From Gordonia malaquae NBRC 108250 (lineage in GTDB: Bacteria > Actinomycetota > Actinomycetes > Mycobacteriales > Mycobacteriaceae), in NCBI RefSeq assembly GCF_000344135.1, contig NZ_BAOP01000012.1, forward strand, positions 92,771-156,770: a DNA stretch of 64,000 bases. The letters are read 5' to 3'. Below the pieces are notes generated by a model. It had not been told where the DNA came from. It was given only the letters and a program-made list of their open reading frames with translations, and ran no database searches. Shown in pieces: positions 8,912-20,547 of this stretch; position 1 is the first letter of the stretch, and each line of letters opens with the position of its first letter. The position numbers and the translations under genes are program-made.

Positions 8912-10429
8912 ATGCATCTGACAGCAGTCCTCGAACGCGCGGCGCGAATCGCGGCCGACAAGCCGGCACTGATCTCAGACGACCACGAGATCACTTTCGG
9001 GCAGCTCCTCGACCGGTCGAAGCGTGCGGCCGCGGTCTTCATCGACGCGGGCGTCCGCCCGGGGGATCGGGTCGCCGTTATGGCTTTCAACACACCGGGG
9101 TTCGTGGTCGCGGCTTTCGGCGCCTGGTTCGCGGGAGCGACCCTGGTGCCGGTGAACCACAAGTTCGCCGCACCCGAGGTCGAGTACACGATCGGGCACA
9201 GCCGAGCGAGTCTCGGAGTGGTCGACGGGACGCTGGTGTCGACCACACTCGGAACCGGCATCGCGTGGCTGACCACCGACTCGACAGCTGCAGGCTTCGG
9301 CGACTTCGATGCGCTCGTCGCTGCTGCGACCGCGGTCTCCGGACCCGTCGACGAGGATGTGGACACGCCGGCACAGATCCTCTACACGTCCGGGACCACG
9401 AGTTCGCCGAAGGGATGCGTGCACACTCATCGGGGGCTGTCGACGGTGGCTCCTCTGATCGCGACCACTCTCGGCTTCACGCCTGACGAGCGTTTCCTTC
9501 TCGCGATGCCCATCTGGCACGCCGCGCCGCTGAACGATTGGCTGCTCACGATGATCTCGTTGACTGCTACCACCGTGCTGATGCGCGAGTACGACCCCGC
9601 AGCCTTCCTCCCGACTGTGGAGCGGCACCGGATCACCGCGTTCTTCGGCTCGCCGATCGCGTACCTGTTGCCAGTGCAACTCGCTGACGCAGGGCGCCTC
9701 GACCTCGCGGAATACAACCTGTCCAGTGTCCGCGCATGGCTGTACGGCGGTGCATCGCTCGGCGAACACACCGCCCGCCGACTGATCGAGGCCTACCGGA
9801 GCGACCGCTTCTTCCAGGTCTACGGCATGAGTGAGACCGGCCCCGTCGGCACCGCTCTGTACCCGCACGAACAGACCACAAAAGCCGGATCGATCGGTCG
9901 CGGTGGGATGTACGGCGTGGATCTGCGGGTTGTGGATGCCGGCGGCGTGGACCAGGCAGCAGGCGGGACAGGCGAGATCTGGCTGCGCGCCGACTCCCGC
10001 ATGGTCGGCTATCTCGACAACCCGGAAGCGACTGCTGCCGCGTTCGCGGGACCGTGGTTCCGGACGGGCGACGTCGCGCGCATCGACGACGACGGCTACC
10101 TGTACATCGTGGACCGGCTCAAGGACGTCATCATCGTCGGTGGCGAGAACGTCCACTCACAGGAGGTGGAGGAAGTCCTGCGCGGGCATCCGCGGGTGGC
10201 GGACGTCGCGGTCATCGGTCGTCCGCACCAGGAATGGGGCGAGACCGTGGTGGCGGCGTGCGTGTCCACGGACGGCGTCGACGTCACCGTCGACGAGGTC
10301 CGCGACTTCCTCGCCGATCGCCTCGCGCGCTACAAGATCCCCAGGGAGGTCGTCATGGTGGACGCGCTTCCGCGCAATCCGAGCGGAAAGATCGTCAAGC
10401 ACGTCCTTCGCGATCGCGTCACCGTGTGA
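8912..10429 (+). CDS. Acyl-CoA ligase (FadD/AMP-binding family)
   Basis: A 505-residue adenylate-forming enzyme that joins a carboxylic acid to CoA with ATP. The P-loop is YTSGTTSSPKG near residues 157-167. The A-domain motifs VYGMSETGP and WFRTGDVARIDDDGYLYIVDR are followed by LKDVIIVGGENVHSQEVEE. The C-terminal catalytic Lys lies in NPSGKIVKH. It is the third gene of the operon, three bases after the dehydrogenase. Ligase plus dehydrogenase suggests activation and first oxidation of one dedicated acid. Substrate cannot be read from sequence. Two GlnR-type boxes begin just after its stop. Confidence 0.9.
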   Translation: MHLTAVLERAARIAADKPALISDDHEITFGQLLDRSKRAAAVFIDAGVRPGDRVAVMAFNTPGFVVAAFGAWFAGATLVPVNHKFAAPEVEYTIGHSRASLGVVDGTLVSTTLGTGIAWLTTDSTAAGFGDFDALVAAATAVSGPVDEDVDTPAQILYTSGTTSSPKGCVHTHRGLSTVAPLIATTLGFTPDERFLLAMPIWHAAPLNDWLLTMISLTATTVLMREYDPAAFLPTVERHRITAFFGSPIAYLLPVQLADAGRLDLAEYNLSSVRAWLYGGASLGEHTARRLIEAYRSDRFFQVYGMSETGPVGTALYPHEQTTKAGSIGRGGMYGVDLRVVDAGGVDQAAGGTGEIWLRADSRMVGYLDNPEATAAAFAGPWFRTGDVARIDDDGYLYIVDRLKDVIIVGGENVHSQEVEEVLRGHPRVADVAVIGRPHQEWGETVVAACVSTDGVDVTVDEVRDFLADRLARYKIPREVVMVDALPRNPSGKIVKHVLRDRVTV

Positions 10430-10430
10430 T

Positions 10431-10477
10431 GTAACCCGCCCGAAACGTGGACCGTCCGCACGTGACGCGCACGAAAC
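10431..10477 (+). promoter_or_regulatory. Two GlnR-type binding sites upstream of amtB
   Basis: GTAAC-N6-GAAAC at 10431-10446 and GTGAC-N6-GAAAC at 10462-10477 both match the actinobacterial GlnR consensus GTnAC-N6-GnAAC. Their starts are 31 bases apart, about three helical turns, where the classical pair is about 22 apart. They lie 80-130 bases upstream of the amtB start, in the normal position for activation under nitrogen limitation. Confidence 0.7.
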
Positions 10478-10558
10478 ACGAGCGCGGCTGTGCGGCAACC
10501 TGCGGGCGACACAGTTACCTCACACGTCGACAGACGACGGGTGAGGAGGCCTGCAACA

Positions 10559-11893
10559 GTGAATGTGGCACTGCCGGACACAGTGTTCGGAACCATCGAC
10601 AGCGGAAACACCGCCTGGGTGATCGCGAGTGCGGGACTCGTACTCCTGATGACCCCGGCCCTGGCGTTCTTCTACGGAGGACTCACCCGGGCCAAATCGG
10701 TCCTCAACATGATGATGATGTCGTTCGGCGCCCTCGGCGTCGTGACTGTCATCTACGTCCTGTGGGGATTCTCGATGTCGTTCGGCAACTCGTTGACGGG
10801 TTCGAAAGACATCCTCGGCATCTTCTCGAATCCGTTCGAACTCTTCGGATCCGACCAGCTGATGCAGTCCAAGGAAGTCGGCGGCACCACTCAGGTGGTC
10901 GTCTGGGGCGACTACGGCATCCCAGCCATCGTCTTCCTGGCGTTCCAGCTGACATTCGCGGTGATCACCGTCGCCCTGATCAGCGGTGCCATCGCCGAAC
11001 GCGTCAAGTTCATCACCTGGCTGGTCTTCAGCGGGTTGTTCGCGACGATCGTTTACTTCCCGCTCGCTCACATGGTGTGGGGCGGCGGCATCCTCTCGGG
11101 TGCCGAGGACGGTATCGCGGCGAAGATGTTCGGAGTCACCGACGGCGCAGCGACCGTCGCGCCGATCGACTTCGCGGGCGGCACAGTCGTCCACATCAAC
11201 GCCGGTATGGCGGGCCTGGTGCTCGCGTTGATCGTCGGTAAGCGCAAGGGCTTCGGCAAGACCGCCTACCGTCCTCACAACATTCCGTTCGTGATGCTCG
11301 GTGCTGCGCTCCTGTGGTTCGGCTGGTTCGGATTCAACGCCGGTTCCGAACTCGGCGCCGACGCGACTGCCGGACTGGTGTGGGTCAACACGACCGTCGC
11401 GACAGCCGCCGCCATGATCGGATGGCTTCTCGTCGAGTGGTTCCGTGACGGACACGCGACCAGCGTCGGCGCGGCTTCGGGCATCGTCGCAGGTCTGGTC
11501 GCCATCACCCCGGCATGCGCCGCGCTCACCCCGGTCGGCTCCATCGCTCTCGGCCTGGTCGCAGGTGCACTCGCCGCGGTAGCGATCGGCCTGAAGTACA
11601 AGTTCGGCTTCGACGATTCACTCGACGTCGTCGGCGTCCACCTGGTGGCAGGCCTGTGGGGAACCATCGGCATCGGCCTGCTGGCCAAGGACACCGGACT
11701 GTTCTACGGCAACGGATTCAAGCAGATCGCCGTCCAGACCGTTGTGGCGCTTGTGGCGCTACTGTTCACTGCAGTGCTCACCGCCGTGATCGGCTACGCC
11801 CTCAAGCCGCTCGGCTGGCGCGTGGACGACGAGGCGGAGTTCGTCGGAATCGACTCTGCAGAGCACGCGGAGAGTGCATATGAGACGACGTAG
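10559..11893 (+). CDS. amtB: Ammonium transporter
   Basis: The 444-residue membrane protein has eleven predicted helices and imports ammonium. The pore histidines lie in VVHINAGMAGL and VVGVHLVAGLWGT, and the ammonium-site region is WFGWFGFNAGSELG. The GTG at 10559 was chosen because GAGGAGG (10542-10548) precedes it and it fits the family N-terminus; the frame is open further upstream. The PII gene glnB follows after 69 bases, so its protein product is the likely channel plug. Two GlnR-type sites upstream imply nitrogen control. Confidence 0.95.
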   Translation: MNVALPDTVFGTIDSGNTAWVIASAGLVLLMTPALAFFYGGLTRAKSVLNMMMMSFGALGVVTVIYVLWGFSMSFGNSLTGSKDILGIFSNPFELFGSDQLMQSKEVGGTTQVVVWGDYGIPAIVFLAFQLTFAVITVALISGAIAERVKFITWLVFSGLFATIVYFPLAHMVWGGGILSGAEDGIAAKMFGVTDGAATVAPIDFAGGTVVHINAGMAGLVLALIVGKRKGFGKTAYRPHNIPFVMLGAALLWFGWFGFNAGSELGADATAGLVWVNTTVATAAAMIGWLLVEWFRDGHATSVGAASGIVAGLVAITPACAALTPVGSIALGLVAGALAAVAIGLKYKFGFDDSLDVVGVHLVAGLWGTIGIGLLAKDTGLFYGNGFKQIAVQTVVALVALLFTAVLTAVIGYALKPLGWRVDDEAEFVGIDSAEHAESAYETT

Positions 11894-14663
<2,770 letters not shown>

Positions 14664-14670
14664 GTCGGGG

Positions 14671-14744
14671 CCGCAAACGAGGTGTTCAGCGACAAACGAA
14701 GCATGCAGGTATGCCTCGTCTGTCGTTGAACACCTCGTTTGTGG
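14671..14744. repeat. 34-bp-arm inverted repeat after glnD
   Basis: Arms 14671-14704 and 14711-14744 pair at 30 Watson-Crick plus 2 G-T positions out of 34, with only two mismatches and a six-base spacer. There is no run of T after the stem (GTGGGTC follows), so it is not a textbook terminator, although it could stop transcription of amtB-glnB-glnD. Arm length exceeds normal terminators and resembles a small fold-back or REP-like element. I found no second copy by eye in this window. Confidence 0.75.
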
Positions 14745-14811
14745 GTCGCCGCAGCGGTGGCTGATCTGATCCGGGAGGCGGCCGCTCGGCTCGGCATGGA
14801 AAGATAGAAGA

Positions 14812-16386
14812 ATGTTCGAATCCCTCTCCGACCGGTTGACAGGCGCCCTGAAGGACCTGCGCGGCAAGGGTCGTCTCACCGACTCCGACATCGATGCGAC
14901 GGCACGCGAGATCCGTCTGGCACTTCTCGAGGCCGACGTCTCGCTGCCAGTGGTCCGCACGTTCATCGCGAACGTGAAGGAGCGCGCCAAGGGCTCCGAG
15001 GTGTCCGCGGCGCTGAATCCCGCGCAGCAGATCGTCAAGATCGTCAACGAGGAGCTCGTCGCCATCCTCGGCGGGGAGACCCGCCGTGTCCAGCTGGCGA
15101 AGACTCCGCCGACGGTCATCATGCTGGCGGGCCTGCAGGGCGCCGGTAAGACGACGCTCGCGGGCAAGCTGGCCAAATGGCTGTCGGGCCAGGGCCACAC
15201 CCCGATGCTCGTCGCCTGTGACCTGCAGCGTCCCGGTGCCGTCCAGCAGCTCCAGATCGTGGGCGAGCGCGCCGGTGTGCCGGTGTTCGCTCCGCATCCC
15301 GGCACCGCCGTCGGCGGCGAAGGCACGCTCGGCGTCAGCTCCGGCGACCCCGTGCAGGTGGCGCAGGCCGGTGTCGCGGAAGCCAAGACCAAACAGCACG
15401 ACGTGGTCATCATCGACACCGCGGGTCGTCTCGGCATCGACGCGGAGCTGATGCGCCAGGCGTCCGACATCCGCGACGCCACGAACCCGGACGAAGTTCT
15501 GTTCGTGCTCGACTCGATGATCGGTCAGGATGCCGTCAGCACGGCGCAGGCCTTCGCCGAAGGCGTCGACTTCACCGGCGTGGTCCTCACCAAACTCGAC
15601 GGCGACGCCCGAGGCGGTGCGGCGCTCTCCGTTCGTGAGATCACCGGACGCCCGATCATGTTCGCGTCGACCGGTGAGAAGCTCGAAGACTTCGACGTCT
15701 TCCACCCGGATCGCATGGCCAGCCGAATCCTCGGCATGGGCGACGTCCTCTCGCTCATCGAGCAGGCTGAACAGCACTTCGACGAGGCTGAGGCGCAGCG
15801 CACCGCGGAGAAGATCAGCCAGGGTGAACTCACCCTCGACGACTTCCTCCAGCAGATGCTGATGATCCGGAAGATGGGTCCGATCGGCAATCTCCTGGGC
15901 ATGCTGCCCGGCGCCGGCGACATGAAAGACGCACTGTCTCAGGTCGACGACAAGCAGCTCGACAAGATTCAGGCGATCATCCGCGGCATGACGCCCGCCG
16001 AGCGTGACAACCCGAAGATCATCAACGCCTCGCGCCGCATCCGCATCGCCAAGGGTTCGGGTGTCACCGTCACCGACGTGAACCAGCTCGTGGACCGCTT
16101 CTTCGCGGCCCGCAAGATGATGTCTCAGATGTCCGGCCGCATGATGGGCGGCGGCATGCGCAAGAATCAGCGCAAGGGCAAGAAGGGCGCCAAGGGACGC
16201 AAGGGCAAGGGCGGACGCGGACCCACGCCGCCGAAGGCGATGCGCGGTGGAGGTTTCCCCGGCATGCCCCCGGGCATGGGGATGCCGCCCGGCCTCGATC
16301 TGTCGAACATGCCGCCCGGGCTCGACGAACTGCCCCCGGGCCTGGAGGGCTTCGATCTCAACAACCTGAAGTTCCCGAAGAAGTAG
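14812..16386 (+). CDS. ffh: Signal recognition particle GTPase Ffh
   Basis: The 524-residue SRP54 homologue binds 4.5S RNA and signal sequences of nascent chains. The N domain is followed by G motifs GLQGAGKTTLAGK (about 107), CDLQRPGAVQQL, DTAGRLGID and TKLDGDARGGAAL. The M domain (about 330-440) includes FLQQMLMIRKMGP. A tail of about 80 residues is very rich in Lys/Gly, then Met/Pro/Gly, as is common in actinobacteria. The ATG at 14812 fits the family start MFESLSDRL. The receptor FtsY is encoded nearby at 5190. Spacing to the next gene is 13 bases. Confidence 0.97.
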   Translation: MFESLSDRLTGALKDLRGKGRLTDSDIDATAREIRLALLEADVSLPVVRTFIANVKERAKGSEVSAALNPAQQIVKIVNEELVAILGGETRRVQLAKTPPTVIMLAGLQGAGKTTLAGKLAKWLSGQGHTPMLVACDLQRPGAVQQLQIVGERAGVPVFAPHPGTAVGGEGTLGVSSGDPVQVAQAGVAEAKTKQHDVVIIDTAGRLGIDAELMRQASDIRDATNPDEVLFVLDSMIGQDAVSTAQAFAEGVDFTGVVLTKLDGDARGGAALSVREITGRPIMFASTGEKLEDFDVFHPDRMASRILGMGDVLSLIEQAEQHFDEAEAQRTAEKISQGELTLDDFLQQMLMIRKMGPIGNLLGMLPGAGDMKDALSQVDDKQLDKIQAIIRGMTPAERDNPKIINASRRIRIAKGSGVTVTDVNQLVDRFFAARKMMSQMSGRMMGGGMRKNQRKGKKGAKGRKGKGGRGPTPPKAMRGGGFPGMPPGMGMPPGLDLSNMPPGLDELPPGLEGFDLNNLKFPKK

Positions 16387-16399
16387 GTTCACGCAGCCC

Positions 16400-17479
16400 A
16401 TGAATGCGCCCCTCGAGTTCAACGGCACAGATCCGTTCACCGGTGAACCGATTCGGTTCTGGATGCACGACGGCGTCGTGTCGACCGAACCGATCGCGGG
16501 CGCCAACGTGGCGGTCGCGCGCGGCTGGATCGTTCCCGGTCTGGTAGACGCTCACAACCACGTGGGGATCGCGCCCGGGCTCGGGGTCACCATCGAACGC
16601 GCGCGCGAGCTCGCCGCGCAGGACCTGCGCGCGGGCACCATGCTGATTCGTGAGGTCGGCTCGCCCGTGGACACCCATCCGCTCGACGCCGACGCCCACG
16701 GTCCGCGGTTCCTTCGCTCGGGCAAACACATCGCCCGACCCAAGCGGTACCTGCGCGACTACGGGGTGGAGCTGGACGATCCCGACCAGCTGGCCGCCGA
16801 AGTGGCCGTACAGGCGCGGGCGGGCGATGGCTGGGTGAAGCTCGTCGGCGACTGGATCGACCGCGAGGTCGGCGACCTCGCACCGCTGTGGTCGCGGGAA
16901 CAGCTCGTGGCCGCGGTCGAGGCCGCGCACGCCAACGGCGCACGCATCACCGCGCACGTCTTCGGCGCCGAAGCGCTCCCGGACATCATCGCCGCGGGCT
17001 TCGATTCCATCGAGCACGGCACCGGCCTGGATGAGGACTTGATCGATCAACTGGTGGAACGGGACATCGCTCTGGTTCCGACGCTGATCCAGCTGGAGAC
17101 CTTCCCCGAGATCGCCGCGGGCGCCGACCGTTTCCCCAAGTACAAGCAGAACATGCTGTCCCTGCATGCTGGTCGCCACGAGGTCTTCGCTCGGGCTCGC
17201 GAGGCCGGTGTCCGGATCTATGCAGGCACCGATGCGGGCGGAACCATCAAGCACGGTCGAATCGTCGACGAGGTCGAGGCGCTGACGACCATCGGTTTCA
17301 GCCCTCTCCAGGCTCTCGCCGCCGCATCAACAGCTCCGCGCGACTGGCTCGGCGCTCCGGGGATCGTCCACGGTGCGCGTGCCGACTTCCTGGTGCTCGA
17401 CTCCGATCCGGCAGAGGATCTCTCGACCCTCCGCCGTCCGCTCCACATCGTCTGCGGCGGCGAGAAGATACCCGCCTAG
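16400..17479 (+). CDS. Metal-dependent amidohydrolase
   Basis: A 359-residue TIM-barrel hydrolase of the imidazolonepropionase/prolidase-like branch. First-strand metal ligands are His52 and His54 in VDAHNHVG. Further conserved blocks are ITAHVFGAEALPDIIAAGFD, then SIEHGTGL, and AGTDAGGTIKHG with the catalytic Asp. M. tuberculosis also has an amidohydrolase directly after ffh (Rv2915c), so this is a conserved neighbour. The stop codon TAG at 17477-17479 is part of the terminal repeat of the fold-back element that follows. Substrate is unknown. Confidence 0.87.
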   Translation: MNAPLEFNGTDPFTGEPIRFWMHDGVVSTEPIAGANVAVARGWIVPGLVDAHNHVGIAPGLGVTIERARELAAQDLRAGTMLIREVGSPVDTHPLDADAHGPRFLRSGKHIARPKRYLRDYGVELDDPDQLAAEVAVQARAGDGWVKLVGDWIDREVGDLAPLWSREQLVAAVEAAHANGARITAHVFGAEALPDIIAAGFDSIEHGTGLDEDLIDQLVERDIALVPTLIQLETFPEIAAGADRFPKYKQNMLSLHAGRHEVFARAREAGVRIYAGTDAGGTIKHGRIVDEVEALTTIGFSPLQALAAASTAPRDWLGAPGIVHGARADFLVLDSDPAEDLSTLRRPLHIVCGGEKIPA

Positions 17480-17642
17480 GGCGTGTCTCCTAATTCGCTT
17501 CGCGCGGTCTCGACGGCCAGGTGCACTCCCCGCGGCGTTGTCGTCGGTCGTGATACCTACCGGTATCCCTCTCTCCTCCGCCTTGCGGGGCGCACACCTG
17601 ATCCGCCGATCCCGAGCGGCGAATCAGGAGACACGCCCTAGG
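17475..17642. mobile_element. 168-bp fold-back (MITE-like) element between convergent genes
   Basis: The ends are 24-bp inverted repeats, 17475-17498 and 17619-17642, with one mismatch; both start CCTAGGGCGTGTCTCC read inwards. Similarity continues inwards: CAGGTGCACTCCCCGC on the left (17519-17534) matches CAGGTGTGCGCCCCGC read from the right arm. GATACC/GGTATC (17552-17567) sits at the centre. The whole unit is one long imperfect palindrome with no coding capacity. The tip CCTAGG gives TAG on both strands, which are the stop codons of the amidohydrolase and of the convergent membrane protein. A diverged end-like copy lies at 37867. Confidence 0.65.
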
Positions 17643-18300
17643 CTTGCTGCACGATCTGCGCGATGCCGATCACGATCAGCAGCACGGTCACAAACCAGCC
17701 GGCGGCGCGGGCCACGGACTCCTGGTTCCGGCGACCGTAGGCGAACACACGGCCGATCCACCAGTGTGGGCGTGCGCGGACGGTGACGAGTGCAAGGCCG
17801 GTGAGGAACGGCAGACTCAACGCCACCGTCGCGTACAGGAACACCCCGATGTAGCGCTCGCCGGTCGGGAAATCTGCGGCAGACAGCACCGCGAGACCCG
17901 CGTAAAACGGGGCGGATGTAGCCGACTGCACCACGCCGAGGACGAAACCGACCACCAGAGTCAGCGGCGACGGCGATCGCAGGGGAGTGAGGATCTTCTC
18001 CATCAGGCCGGACGAATCGCCGCCACGCCACGTCAAGTATGCGGTCAGCACACCGGTCAGGATCAGCAGAATGCCGAAGGTCGGCGAGTTCAACACGGCG
18101 TCAACCAGTGGTTTCAGGCCGTCGAAGACCAGCATCACCAACACTGACAGCACAAACACGCCGAGCCAGTCGCCGATCAGCAGCAGGGGGACGATACGCC
18201 GGTAGCTGCCTGGCGCGAGCATCATCGCGAGCGTCACGAGCACGCCGATCAGGAGGACGTTGACCGAGTCGACGAACGCGAGCGACAGTGCATGCAGCAT
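17638..18300 (-). CDS. Six-helix membrane protein (GAP/Sap-like)
   Basis: A 220-residue integral membrane protein with about six hydrophobic helices: [55 protein letters not shown], a central [19 protein letters not shown], and two C-terminal segments. The N-terminal helix with an Asp-Ser-Val-Asn turn resembles the GAP family (relatives of mycobacterial Sap, involved in export of lipids), but I cannot confirm the match. ATG 18300 is chosen because the upstream frame has no membrane or conserved sequence and would run into the rpsP promoter region. It is divergent from rpsP. Its stop codon lies in the fold-back element. Confidence 0.75.
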   Translation of the reverse strand: MLHALSLAFVDSVNVLLIGVLVTLAMMLAPGSYRRIVPLLLIGDWLGVFVLSVLVMLVFDGLKPLVDAVLNSPTFGILLILTGVLTAYLTWRGGDSSGLMEKILTPLRSPSPLTLVVGFVLGVVQSATSAPFYAGLAVLSAADFPTGERYIGVFLYATVALSLPFLTGLALVTVRARPHWWIGRVFAYGRRNQESVARAAGWFVTVLLIVIGIAQIVQQA

Positions 18301-18393
18301 GGTTGAGGCGAGTCTCCGGCGGTCGTTCGGCAGCCCGGTCGGCCGTCGATGTGTGTCTGAAACGGTACCTGGAGAAGCACCTTGGCCACCGGT

Positions 18394-18423
18394 TTGGGTG
18401 CGTGACACGGGATCTGGCACAAT
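18394..18423 (+). promoter_or_regulatory. Possible rpsP promoter
   Basis: TTGGGT (18394-18399), an 18-base spacer and CACAAT (18418-18423) resemble a weak sigma-A promoter about 120 bases before rpsP. The divergent membrane-protein gene begins at 18300, so a promoter for the translation cluster must lie in this 245-base gap. Confidence 0.3.
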
Positions 18424-18545
18424 GGACAGCTGGTTCGCCGGAGCCGGCCACGGCCGACCGGCGGTCACCCCAGAAGAGATCGCAAAACCGGGCCCATCGA
18501 CGTGGTGGGTCGCTGAATTGCGCTGTGACGAATGGAGAGCCAACC

Positions 18546-18998
18546 ATGGCTGTCAAGATCAAGCTCACGCGGCTCGGCAAGATCCGCAACCCGCAGTACC
18601 GCATCGTCGTCGCTGACGCTCGCACCCGTCGCAACGGTCGCGTCATCGAGACCATCGGCAAGTACCACCCGAAGGAAGAGCCGTCGCTGATCGAGATCGA
18701 CTCCGATCGCGCGCAGCACTGGCTGAGCGTCGGCGCACAGCCGACCGAGCCGGTCGCAGCACTCCTGAAGGTCACCGGTGACTGGCAGAAGTTCAAGGGC
18801 CTGCCGGGCGCCGAGGGCACCCTCAAGGTCGCTGAGCCGAAGCCCAGCAAGCAGGACCTGTTCAACGCTGCACTCGCTGCTGCCGAGAACGAGCCGGTCG
18901 CTGCCGCCACCACCGCCAAGAAGAAGGCCAAGAAGGCCGACGAGGCGCCGGCCGAGGCTGCAGCTGCTGACGCAGGCGAGGACAAGGCCGACGCGTGA
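18546..18998 (+). CDS. rpsP: 30S ribosomal protein S16
   Basis: S16 (150 residues) binds 16S rRNA during early 30S assembly. The conserved core [20 protein letters not shown] through [11 protein letters not shown] fills residues 1-80. The remaining tail of about 70 residues is rich in Ala, Lys and Glu, as in other actinobacterial S16 proteins, and much longer than the roughly 82-residue E. coli form. ATG 18546 is the family start, with GGAGAG just upstream. The stop overlaps the khpA start by GTGA, opening a tightly packed translation cluster. Confidence 0.97.
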   Translation: MAVKIKLTRLGKIRNPQYRIVVADARTRRNGRVIETIGKYHPKEEPSLIEIDSDRAQHWLSVGAQPTEPVAALLKVTGDWQKFKGLPGAEGTLKVAEPKPSKQDLFNAALAAAENEPVAAATTAKKKAKKADEAPAEAAAADAGEDKADA

Positions 18999-19237
18999 GC
19001 ACTGTCGTCGCTGACGCAGTCGAGCACCTGGTCCGCGGGATCGTCTCCAACCCGGACGACGTTCGCGTCGACCTGATCACCGGCCGTCGTGGCCGCATGG
19101 TCGAGGTCCACGTGAGCCCCGAAGACCTCGGCAAGGTGATCGGCCGCAACGGCCGCACCGCCACCGCTCTGCGCACCCTGGTCGCCGGAATCGGCGGCCG
19201 CGGCATGCGTGTCGACATCGTCGACACCGACCGCTGA
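18995..19237 (+). CDS. khpA: KH-domain RNA-binding protein KhpA
   Basis: An 80-residue single KH-domain protein. The GxxG loop is GRNG within [19 protein letters not shown]. KhpA proteins bind RNA, often with KhpB/EloR, and affect cell elongation and small-RNA regulation in Gram-positives. The gene overlaps rpsP by four bases and precedes rimM by 13 bases, the standard position in Mycobacteriales (Rv2908c). Confidence 0.93.
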   Translation: MSTVVADAVEHLVRGIVSNPDDVRVDLITGRRGRMVEVHVSPEDLGKVIGRNGRTATALRTLVAGIGGRGMRVDIVDTDR

Positions 19238-19250
19238 CGAGTCCGCATAC

Positions 19251-19787
19251 ATGGATCTCGTCGTCGGTCGCGTCGTCAAGACGCATGGCGTTCGCGGTGA
19301 ACTCGTCGTCGATGTCCGCACCGACGACCCACAGACGCGCTTCGCCGTAGGCGCACGCCTGGTCGGGCGGGCGCCGAAGGGCGCAGGCGACACCGAATAC
19401 GTGGTGACAGCCGCCCGGAATCACTCCGGGCGGCTGTTGCTATCCCTGAAAGGTGTCGCCGATCGAACCGCAGCCGACGCGCTGCGCGGAACCCTGTTCG
19501 TGATCGATGCTGCTGACGTCGACTCAGGAGACGATCCCGACGAGTTCTACGACCACGAACTCGAAGGCGTCGCCGTCTCGACCGTCGCGGGCGATCCGGT
19601 CGGCACATTGACCTCGATCCTGCACCTGCCGGGAGGCGACGTACTCGCGATTCGAACGGAGGACGGCCGTGAGGTTCTGGTTCCGTTCGTACGCCAGATG
19701 GTCCCGACCGTCACGCGCGAGCGCATCGAGATCGATCCGCCGGAAGGCCTGATCGACCTCGACACCGCGGTGTCGGAGAGGGATTGA
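19251..19787 (+). CDS. rimM: 16S rRNA processing protein RimM
   Basis: The 178-residue assembly factor helps mature the 30S head and binds S19. The N-terminal domain starts [20 protein letters not shown] and the C-terminal PRC-barrel covers about residues 95-178 ([17 protein letters not shown] and [13 protein letters not shown]). ATG 19251 is chosen because it begins at the conserved N-terminus; an in-frame GTG at 19209 would overlap khpA. It lies between khpA and trmD as usual. Confidence 0.95.
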   Translation: MDLVVGRVVKTHGVRGELVVDVRTDDPQTRFAVGARLVGRAPKGAGDTEYVVTAARNHSGRLLLSLKGVADRTAADALRGTLFVIDAADVDSGDDPDEFYDHELEGVAVSTVAGDPVGTLTSILHLPGGDVLAIRTEDGREVLVPFVRQMVPTVTRERIEIDPPEGLIDLDTAVSERD

Positions 19788-19800
19788 CGGCGAGTCGACC

Positions 19801-20487
19801 ATGAGAATCGATGTCGTCACCATCTTCCCCGAGTACCTCGAACCGCTGAAGGCCGCTCTGCTCGGCAAAGCCGTCGACGCGGGACTACTCGAGTTCGGTG
19901 TCCATGACCTCCGGCGATGGACGTACGACGTCCACCACAGCGTCGACGACGCGCCGTACGGCGGTGGGCCTGGCATGGTCATGAAACCGCAGGTCTGGGG
20001 CGAGGCGCTCGACGCTGTGTGCCCCGACGACGCACTTCTCGTGGTGCCGACACCAGCAGGTGTGCCGTTCACTCAAGCGACAGCGCACCGGTGGAGCGCA
20101 GAGACGCATCTGGTGTTCGCGTGCGGCCGATACGAGGGCATCGACCAGCGGGTGTTCGACGACGCGGAACGCCGTGTCCGCGTCGAAGAGGTGTCGCTCG
20201 GCGACTTCGTCCTGATCGGCGGCGAGGTCGCCGTCCTCGCGATGGTCGAGGCGACCACTCGCCTGATGCCGGGAGTCCTCGGAAATCCGCAGTCGCATCA
20301 GGAGGACTCCTTCTCCGACGGGCTGCTCGAAGGGCCCAGCTACACCCGTCCCAAAGTGTGGCGTGACCTCGAGGTCCCGCCGGTTCTGCTGTCCGGTGAT
20401 CACGGCAAGGTCGCCGCGTGGCGACGCGAGCAGTCGATGGAGCGCACGAGACGTCGACGGCCAGATCTCCTTCCCGACGAAGGCTGA
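19801..20487 (+). CDS. trmD: tRNA (guanine-N1)-methyltransferase TrmD
   Basis: This 228-residue SPOUT enzyme methylates G37 of tRNAs with SAM and prevents +1 frameshifting. The trefoil-knot SAM site is seen in [11 protein letters not shown] and [15 protein letters not shown]. The N-terminus [16 protein letters not shown] and the [13 protein letters not shown] block are typical. It follows rimM after 13 bases. The next gene downstream is unrecognised and interrupts the usual trmD-rplS spacing. Confidence 0.97.
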   Translation: MRIDVVTIFPEYLEPLKAALLGKAVDAGLLEFGVHDLRRWTYDVHHSVDDAPYGGGPGMVMKPQVWGEALDAVCPDDALLVVPTPAGVPFTQATAHRWSAETHLVFACGRYEGIDQRVFDDAERRVRVEEVSLGDFVLIGGEVAVLAMVEATTRLMPGVLGNPQSHQEDSFSDGLLEGPSYTRPKVWRDLEVPPVLLSGDHGKVAAWRREQSMERTRRRRPDLLPDEG

Positions 20488-20547
20488 CTCTCCCCATCGA
20501 TCGGTGTGTCGCGGAACCGAACGTCGGCGTGGTGCGTCTGACCTTGT

